Part shown: piece after piece, positions 59,102-64,000 of the stretch
Position numbering within the stretch: the first letter of the stretch is position 1
Layout of the letters: every line of letters starts with the position of its first letter
Assembly: GCF_004794515.1 (NCBI RefSeq)
Contig: NZ_SSDF01000060.1
Coordinates: 1 to 64,000, forward strand
Length of the DNA: 64,000 nt
DNA from: Microbacterium sp. A20
GTDB lineage: Bacteria; Actinomycetota; Actinomycetes; Actinomycetales; Microbacteriaceae
Reading direction: 5' to 3'
Notes under the pieces: model-generated
The model's database searches: none
Seen by the model: only the letters and a program-made list of their open reading frames with translations
Told to the model about the DNA's origin: nothing
Position numbers and translations under genes: made by a program

Positions 59102-60595
59102 TCAGCGGGCCTCGGGCGGCATGCCGGGGACGATGGGCGGAGCCTCCGCGCGCCGGGCACGGTCCCACTCGATCGACGACGCCTCCGCCACAGCTTCTGC
59201 CCCGGCGTCGCCGCCGTCGCCGTCTTCCGCGTCGCCGTGGTCGATCTCCTGCTCCGGCGCCTCCGCGTAGAGCTCGGTGAGCTTGCGGTACGACCGGGTG
59301 AAGAACGCCAGTGTCGCGGCGACCACCATGATCAGCCCGGCGAACAGGCAGATCAGCGCGATGCCGCGAGCCTCGCCCTCGCCGAGCAGCCAGCCCCACC
59401 TCTGCTGCCCCTCGCGGGTGTCCATGTACGGGATGATCAGGAACTCGGCGATCGGGGCGATCAGGAACGCGGTGATCGGGGCGGCGGCCGCTTCCATGGC
59501 CGCGGCCACACCGAACACGCGGCCCTGCCGTTCGTATGGCACGACCTTCTGGATGATGGTCTGCTCCGCGGCCTCGACCGGGGGCACCAGAGCCATGTAC
59601 GCCCACATGCCGATCACGTACAGCGGCCACCACTCGCGCAGCATGAACACCGAGCCGAGCAGGCCCATCGCGATCACGACGAGCAGCATGGTGCGCATGG
59701 GCTTGGGGCCGAGCCCGAACTTCGCCACCAGGCCACCGCCGACGAGGAACCCGGTCGAGGCGAAGGCCAGCGCAAAGCCCCAGGTCTGCGCGTCGAACAG
59801 CGTGAGCCCGTACGGGTCCATGAGCGCCATGTAGACGCCGCCGATGAGGTTGTTGAAGGTCGAGAAGATGATCAGCGCGAACAGCCCGGGAGCGAGTCGG
59901 ATGGCCCGCACGCTGCCGCGGAAGTCGAGAGCGCTGGAGGCGTTCGGGTCGGGCTCCGGCGTGCCCTCCGGGATACGGATGAAGAGCAGGTGGGCGAACG
60001 TGAGCGCCATGGCCGCGATCGCGATGGCCAGGGTCCATCCCATGCCGAGGAACCCGATCGACAGCCCCGAGAACACGCTCGTGACGAGGAACGCGATGCC
60101 CTGCACCGTGCCGACGAGTCCGTTGGCGTTCGCGCGCTTGTCTTCGGGGATCAGCAGGGTCACCGTCGTGGACAGCGCGATGTTGCGCAGTTGCTCGATC
60201 ACACCGCCGAAGAGGATGACGCCCGAGAACAGCCAGAACCACGGACCGCCCAGGTCGAGCAGTGCGGCTTCGGGCTGCCAGAGATAGAGGAGCCCCGCCA
60301 CCAGGAAGGCCGCGGCGGAGATGACACTCGAGATCACCATGACCGTGTGCTTGCGGTTGCGATCGACGATCGTGCCGAACGCCATCGCGAAGAACGCGAC
60401 GAACAGCATGTACGCCCCGCCGATGATGCCCGTCGCCAGCACGGACTGCGTCTCGATGTACACCCAGAACGTGAGGGCGAACCAGAGGAAGCTCGTCGTC
60501 ACATTGGCGATGAGCGTGTTGACGAGGACGTTGCCGAATGCCCTCTTGGCTGCGGTGCGCTCCATGGCTATGAGGGTAGAGCGGGCATCCGACAT
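59102..60595 (-). CDS. MFS transporter
   Basis: The 497-residue protein has 12 membrane segments and an acidic/Ala-rich C-terminal tail of about 70 residues. It matches the DHA3-like MFS group (NVLVNTLIANVTTSFLWFAL; GTIVDRNRKHTVMV for motif A; IPEDKRANANGLVG). The substrate is unknown. The ATG at 60595 is supported by GGGGAGGG eight bases upstream. The ATG at 60565 lacks such a site. It is divergent from the aldolase gene. Confidence 0.85.
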   Translation of the reverse strand: MSDARSTLIAMERTAAKRAFGNVLVNTLIANVTTSFLWFALTFWVYIETQSVLATGIIGGAYMLFVAFFAMAFGTIVDRNRKHTVMVISSVISAAAFLVAGLLYLWQPEAALLDLGGPWFWLFSGVILFGGVIEQLRNIALSTTVTLLIPEDKRANANGLVGTVQGIAFLVTSVFSGLSIGFLGMGWTLAIAIAAMALTFAHLLFIRIPEGTPEPDPNASSALDFRGSVRAIRLAPGLFALIIFSTFNNLIGGVYMALMDPYGLTLFDAQTWGFALAFASTGFLVGGGLVAKFGLGPKPMRTMLLVVIAMGLLGSVFMLREWWPLYVIGMWAYMALVPPVEAAEQTIIQKVVPYERQGRVFGVAAAMEAAAAPITAFLIAPIAEFLIIPYMDTREGQQRWGWLLGEGEARGIALICLFAGLIMVVAATLAFFTRSYRKLTELYAEAPEQEIDHGDAEDGDGGDAGAEAVAEASSIEWDRARRAEAPPIVPGMPPEAR

Positions 60596-60648
60596 CCGGA
60601 AGACCCTCCCCGCCCGGTGCACCCGGATCGGACGATTAGGCTGGATCG

Positions 60649-61716
60649 GTGAGCATCCAGCATGACCCCGCGATCCGGGGCTTCGCCAGTGACAACTACT
60701 CCGGCATCCACCCCGAGGTCCTCGCGGCCATCGCGGCGGCGAACGGCGGGCACCAGAGCGCCTACGGCGAGGATGCGTACACCGCGCGCCTGCAGGAGGT
60801 CTTCCAGGTGCACTTCGGCGAGGGCGTCGAGGCGTTCCCGGTCTTCAACGGCACGGGCGCGAACGTCACCGGCCTGCAGTCGATGCTGCCGCGCTGGGGC
60901 GCGGTGATCGCGGCATCCACCGCCCACATCAACGTCGACGAGGCGGCGGCCCCGGAGAAGATCGGCGGCTTCAAGCTGCTCACGGTCCCCACTGACGACG
61001 GCAAGCTCACCCCCGAGCTCATCGATCGTGAGGCCTGGGGCTGGGGCGACGAGCACCGCGCACAGCCGCTGGTGGTCTCGATCACGCAGTCGACCGAGCT
61101 CGGCACGCTGTACACGGCCGACGAGATCCGCACGATCGCCGACCACGTGCACGAGCGCGGCATGAAGCTGCACCTCGACGGGGCCCGCCTCTCGAACGCC
61201 GCCGCCGCCCTCGACCTGCCGCTGCGGGCGTTCACCCGCGACGCCGGGGTCGACGTGCTCACCTTCGGCGGCACCAAGAACGGGGCGATGCTCGGCGAGG
61301 CCATCGTCGTGCTGAACCCCGACGCCGCCGACGGCCTGAAGTACTCGCGCAAGTTCAACATGCAGCTGTCGTCGAAGATGCGGTTCGTGTCGGCGCAGCT
61401 CATCGCCCTGCTCGAGGGCGACCTCTGGCTGCGCAATGCGAAGCACGCGAACGCGATGGCGGCGCGCCTGCGTGCGGAGATCGAGGCCGGCATCGCCGAC
61501 GGATCCATCCAGGGCGTCGACTTCACGCAGCCGACCCAGTCCAACGGTGTCTTCGCGATCCTGCCCGACGGCGTCGCCGACCAGCTCCGCGATTCGTTCC
61601 GGTTCTACGACTGGGACGCGGCCCGCAAGGAAGTGCGCTGGATGTGCGGCTTCGACACCGAAGAGGCCGACGTCGACGCGTTCGTCGCGGAGTTGTCGCG
61701 CCTCACCCGCGGCTGA
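60649..61716 (+). CDS. threonine aldolase-type PLP enzyme
   Basis: The 355-residue enzyme has the PLP lysine Lys210 in TFGGTKNGAM, Asp177 in LHLDGARLSNA and the family substrate loop YGEDAYTARL. It matches low-specificity L-threonine aldolases/beta-eliminating lyases, which cleave threonine or related amino acids. Translation starts at GTG. It stands alone, divergent from an MFS gene. Confidence 0.87.
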   Translation: MSIQHDPAIRGFASDNYSGIHPEVLAAIAAANGGHQSAYGEDAYTARLQEVFQVHFGEGVEAFPVFNGTGANVTGLQSMLPRWGAVIAASTAHINVDEAAAPEKIGGFKLLTVPTDDGKLTPELIDREAWGWGDEHRAQPLVVSITQSTELGTLYTADEIRTIADHVHERGMKLHLDGARLSNAAAALDLPLRAFTRDAGVDVLTFGGTKNGAMLGEAIVVLNPDAADGLKYSRKFNMQLSSKMRFVSAQLIALLEGDLWLRNAKHANAMAARLRAEIEAGIADGSIQGVDFTQPTQSNGVFAILPDGVADQLRDSFRFYDWDAARKEVRWMCGFDTEEADVDAFVAELSRLTRG

Positions 61717-61731
61717 CGCGACGGCATCCTC

Positions 61732-61807
61732 GAGACCCCGGGTTCGCGTCGAAACCCCTGGCTTCCGCCGCACCCAGCACGGGGTCTCGGCGCGAAGCCG
61801 GGGTCTC
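61732..61807. repeat. dispersed palindromic element, copy 2
   Basis: Arms 61732-61758 and 61781-61807 are inverted repeats matching at 24 of 27 positions. The right arm plus three bases equals 33241-33270 at 29 of 30 positions. This copy lies between the convergent aldolase and NUDIX genes, where it may also serve as a bidirectional terminator. Confidence 0.75.
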
Positions 61808-61839
61808 GGCGCTCGCGAGGCGACGCAGCGCGACGCGAC

Positions 61840-62445
61840 TCAGCGCAGAAGACCGAGGTAGGCGAGGGCCTGGCGGACGAGGGTCCCCCGACCGTTCTCC
61901 ATCTCGGCGGCGACCGCATCGGAGCCGGCGGCCTCCGGCGAGAACCAGGTGACCTCGAGGGCGTCTTGACGCGGCTCGCACGTGCCGGTCACCGGCACCA
62001 CGAAGGCCAGCGACACGGCGTGCTGCCGGTCGTCGTGGAACGCGCTCACGCCCGGGATCGGGAAGTACTCCGCCACGGTGAACGGGAGCGGCTGCGGTGG
62101 CAGCAGCGGGAAGGCCATCGGCCCGAGGTCGTTCTCGACGTGCCGGAAGAGGGCGTCTCGGATGGTCTCGCCGAAGCGGACGCGCCCCGACACGATGGTG
62201 CGGGTCATCTCCCCCATCGGCGTGGAGCGCAGGAGGATGCCGATCTCGATCACCTGACCGGAGCCGTCGGTGCGCACCGGAATCGCCTCGACGTAGAGCA
62301 TCGGCAGTCGGCGCCGCGCCTCTTCGAGTTCGAACTCGCTCAGCCAGCCGGGGTTGCCGTCGGGGACCGGCGGGTTCGAGTCCGCGAACGCGCCGAGACC
62401 ATCGTCTTCGGGCTCCGGATCGGGATCAGGTGTGCGGACCGCCAT
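61840..62445 (-). CDS. NUDIX-fold (DUF4916) protein
   Basis: The 201-residue protein has an acidic, Pro-rich N-terminus of 35 residues and then a DUF4916/NUDIX-like domain (IGILLRSTPMGEMTRTIVSGR; VRFGETIRDALFRHVENDLG). The classical NUDIX box is degenerate: the second Glu of REExxEE is not clear, so hydrolase activity is doubtful. It is convergent with the aldolase gene. Confidence 0.8.
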   Translation of the reverse strand: MAVRTPDPDPEPEDDGLGAFADSNPPVPDGNPGWLSEFELEEARRRLPMLYVEAIPVRTDGSGQVIEIGILLRSTPMGEMTRTIVSGRVRFGETIRDALFRHVENDLGPMAFPLLPPQPLPFTVAEYFPIPGVSAFHDDRQHAVSLAFVVPVTGTCEPRQDALEVTWFSPEAAGSDAVAAEMENGRGTLVRQALAYLGLLR

Positions 62446-62517
62446 GTGTCCTTTCTACCAGCCGCCTCCCCCGACCGACACCGCGTGCACGTCCGTCGTC
62501 CCTGGCAGGATGACGGT

Positions 62518-63174
62518 GTGAGCGAGAACCTGACGATCGACGACACGGCGACCCGCTGGTCGGCCGCCAACCGCGGACGGATGCCGCTGCTGGTGCTGCT
62601 GCACGGCTACGGTGCCGACGAGCACGACCTGTTCGGGCTCGTCCCGTACCTCCCCGAGGGCATCGCCGTCGCCTCGGTCGCCGCTCCCCTCGCACCGCCG
62701 TGGCCGATGCCGGGGCGGTCCTGGTACGCGATCGAGGGGCTCGACGGACGCAGCCCCGAGGCGGTCACGGTCGCCGCCGAGGCGTTCCTGCGATGGCTCG
62801 ACGCCGCGGCAGCGGACGCCCCCTCCGTCGCACTGCTCGGCTTCTCGCAAGGGGCGGCGGTGTCGCTGCAGGCCCTGCGGATCGCTCCCGAGCGCTTCGG
62901 CGCGGTCGTGGCACTCAGCGGGTACGTGGCGCCGGGCGAGCTGCCGAACGACGAGGAACTGGCCGAACTGCGCCCACCCGTGTTCTGGGGGCGCGGCACG
63001 CACGACGACGTCATCCCGCCCGAACTCGTCGATCACACCGCCCAGTGGCTTCCCGGCCACTCCGACCTGTCGGGCCGGGTCTACACCGGACTCACGCACA
63101 GCATCTCCGAAGAGGAGCTGGCCGACGTGCACCGGTTCCTCACGAAGTGGCTCGACGGGATCGCGAAGAGCTGA
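62518..63174 (+). CDS. phospholipase/carboxylesterase-family hydrolase
   Basis: The 218-residue alpha/beta hydrolase has LLVLLHGYGADEHDLFGLVPYLP, nucleophile in LLGFSQGAAVSLQAL, Asp in WGRGTHDDVIPP and His in TGLTHSISEEE, the full triad. The family includes small esterases and lysophospholipases. The substrate is unknown. It starts at GTG after AGGA. A hairpin with GCAACTCC arms follows the stop. Confidence 0.87.
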   Translation: MSENLTIDDTATRWSAANRGRMPLLVLLHGYGADEHDLFGLVPYLPEGIAVASVAAPLAPPWPMPGRSWYAIEGLDGRSPEAVTVAAEAFLRWLDAAAADAPSVALLGFSQGAAVSLQALRIAPERFGAVVALSGYVAPGELPNDEELAELRPPVFWGRGTHDDVIPPELVDHTAQWLPGHSDLSGRVYTGLTHSISEEELADVHRFLTKWLDGIAKS

Positions 63175-63176
63175 TC

Positions 63177-63202
63177 GCAACTCCGACACGCCCGGGAGTT
63201 GC
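63177..63202 (+). terminator. hairpin after the esterase gene
   Basis: GCAACTCC and GGAGTTGC form a perfect eight-base stem around a ten-base loop, two bases after the stop codon. It may terminate the esterase transcript. It overlaps the candidate -35 box of the ABC-F promoter. Confidence 0.5.
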
Positions 63203-63228
63203 GCAATCCTGACAACCCCGGGTATCGT
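63199..63228 (+). promoter_or_regulatory. candidate promoter of the ABC-F gene
   Basis: TTGCGC (63199-63204) and TATCGT (63223-63228) are 18 bases apart. The leader to the ATG would be about 190 bases and contains CCGGT, ACCGG and CCGGT segments that can pair in two ways (63361-63387) and a GTG frame of seven codons. This layout fits attenuation. Confidence 0.45.
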
Positions 63229-63360
63229 CGTGGAGTCCTGTCCGCCGTGTCTGGAAGTCCTTTGATCTGATCCGTCGCCTCCGCGCTCTTCTTTCCGCGC
63301 GCTGACCCGACGATCGCCGACTCCACGGCTGACCTCCCTCCTCCCGCGACGCTTCCGCGT

Positions 63361-63387
63361 CCGGTCGAGGACCGGCAGAGGTCCGGT
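63361..63387 (+). promoter_or_regulatory. alternative-pairing leader of ABC-F gene
   Basis: ACCGG (63371-63375) can pair with CCGGT at 63361-63365 or with CCGGT at 63383-63387, but not both. Leaders of ABC-F resistance genes often use such switching between hairpins. The pairing is short, so support is modest. Confidence 0.35.
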
Positions 63388-63421
63388 GTCAGTGCACCCT
63401 CGCACTCGACAGGAGACACTC

Positions 63422-64000
63422 ATGTCACAACCCACCACTCTTCACGCGTCGGTCATCCTCGACCGGCTCACCTTCACCTGGCCCGACGGCTCGGTCGCGC
63501 TCGACGGCGTCTCCGGCGCCTTCGGATCCGGACGCACCGGACTCGTCGGTCGCAACGGCGCGGGCAAGTCGACGCTGCTGCGGCTGATGGCCGGTGAGCT
63601 CGAACCGACGTCGGGCGTCGTCACGGCATCCGGCGAGGTCGCCTACCTCCCCCAGCAGCTGACCCTCGATGTCGACCGCCGCGTCGCCGAACTGCTCGGC
63701 GTCTCCGTGGCGCTCGACGCCGTGCGGGCGATCAGCGCCGGCGACGTCGGCCCCGCCCACTTCGATGCGGTCGGCGACGACTGGGACATCGAAGCCCGCG
63801 CCGAGGCGTCGTTGGCGGAGGCAGGTCTCGCCCCGGAGTTCCTCGACCGCAGGGTCGGAGAGCTGTCCGGCGGCGAGGCCGTGCTCGTCGCGATCGCCGG
63901 CATCCGCCTGCGTCGCGCGCCGATCACGCTCCTCGACGAGCCGACCAACAACCTCGACCGCGACGCCAGGGCGAAGCTCGCAGCGATGGTGCGCGCCTGG
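63422..64000 (+). CDS. ABC-F ATPase, cut by window end
   Basis: The first 193 residues are present. Walker A is GRNGAGKST at 43-51, the signature is ELSGGEAVLVA, and Walker B is ITLLDEPTNNLD. This is the first of two ATPase domains of an ABC-F protein. ABC-F proteins act on the ribosome and include translation factors and antibiotic-protection proteins; which kind cannot be told without the linker. AGGAG precedes the ATG. The gene continues beyond the window. Confidence 0.85.
   Translation, partial: MSQPTTLHASVILDRLTFTWPDGSVALDGVSGAFGSGRTGLVGRNGAGKSTLLRLMAGELEPTSGVVTASGEVAYLPQQLTLDVDRRVAELLGVSVALDAVRAISAGDVGPAHFDAVGDDWDIEARAEASLAEAGLAPEFLDRRVGELSGGEAVLVAIAGIRLRRAPITLLDEPTNNLDRDARAKLAAMVRAW

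Overview
The window is high-GC DNA from an actinobacterium, most likely a Microbacterium or close relative in the Microbacteriaceae. Evidence: the gene order rpsL-rpsG-fusA-tuf followed by the S10 operon, lysine/alanine-rich tails on ribosomal proteins, frequent GTG starts, menaquinone genes, and many protein families typical of that group (HAAS/PadR pairs, DUF402, DUF4229, DUF6421, DUF6716). No species can be named from sequence alone.

Layout. 1-6.7 kb: S10-spc ribosomal operon on the minus strand, cut at the window start after rplE. 6.7-9 kb: a gene-free, hairpin-rich interval, a small acidic MT0933-like protein and a DUF559 protein. 9-13.6 kb: str operon (rpsL, rpsG, fusA, tuf) with a clear promoter and intercistronic hairpins. 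13.7-17.4 kb: unknown cytosolic and membrane proteins and a PadR/HAAS regulatory pair. 17.4-21.4 kb: malEFG-type sugar ABC importer with two LacI-type operators but no local regulator or ATPase. 21.4-24 kb: yajQ, a GntR regulator and a hydrolase. 24-32 kb: ferredoxin-NADP reductase homologue, polyprenyl diphosphate synthase, menG, menF and menD with a PPK2 kinase between; menA lies apart at 53.4 kb. 32-39.9 kb: DsbA-like protein, tyrosine phosphatase, a rhomboid-like/DUF2156 fusion, a nucleotidyltransferase, and a divergent MFS/TetR pair. 40-45.5 kb: SDR, ArfB-like factor, DUF389, a tRNA-like sequence, and a WYL regulator facing a DrrAB-type exporter. 45.6-51.8 kb: a nonulosonic acid (sialic-acid-like) glycan operon. 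51.9-64 kb: a propeller-like protein, DUF4229, menA, cupin/ArsR pair, AsnC/DUF6421/SDR unit, MFS, aldolase, NUDIX, esterase and the start of an ABC-F gene.

How genes work together. The str and S10 operons supply translation machinery. IspB-like, MenF, MenD, MenA and MenG cover prenyl chain synthesis, entry to the pathway, prenylation and final methylation of menaquinone. The glycan operon holds a GT2, a polysialyltransferase-family protein, a CMP-sugar synthetase fused to an intact HAD phosphatase, a NeuB-type synthase and a DUF6716 protein. It has no NeuC epimerase, which suggests a route through a 9-phosphate (Kdn-like) and a wall or capsule polymer of the teichulosonic type.

The most unusual items are: two REP-type repeats lying in frame inside the DUF6421 gene, with a third just after rplE; a tRNA-like sequence with a CAU anticodon and an abnormal D-arm; a palindromic element present twice (33.2 and 61.7 kb) with near-identical arms; a five-copy 26-base tandem repeat running into the menA stop; and a structured leader before the glycan operon.
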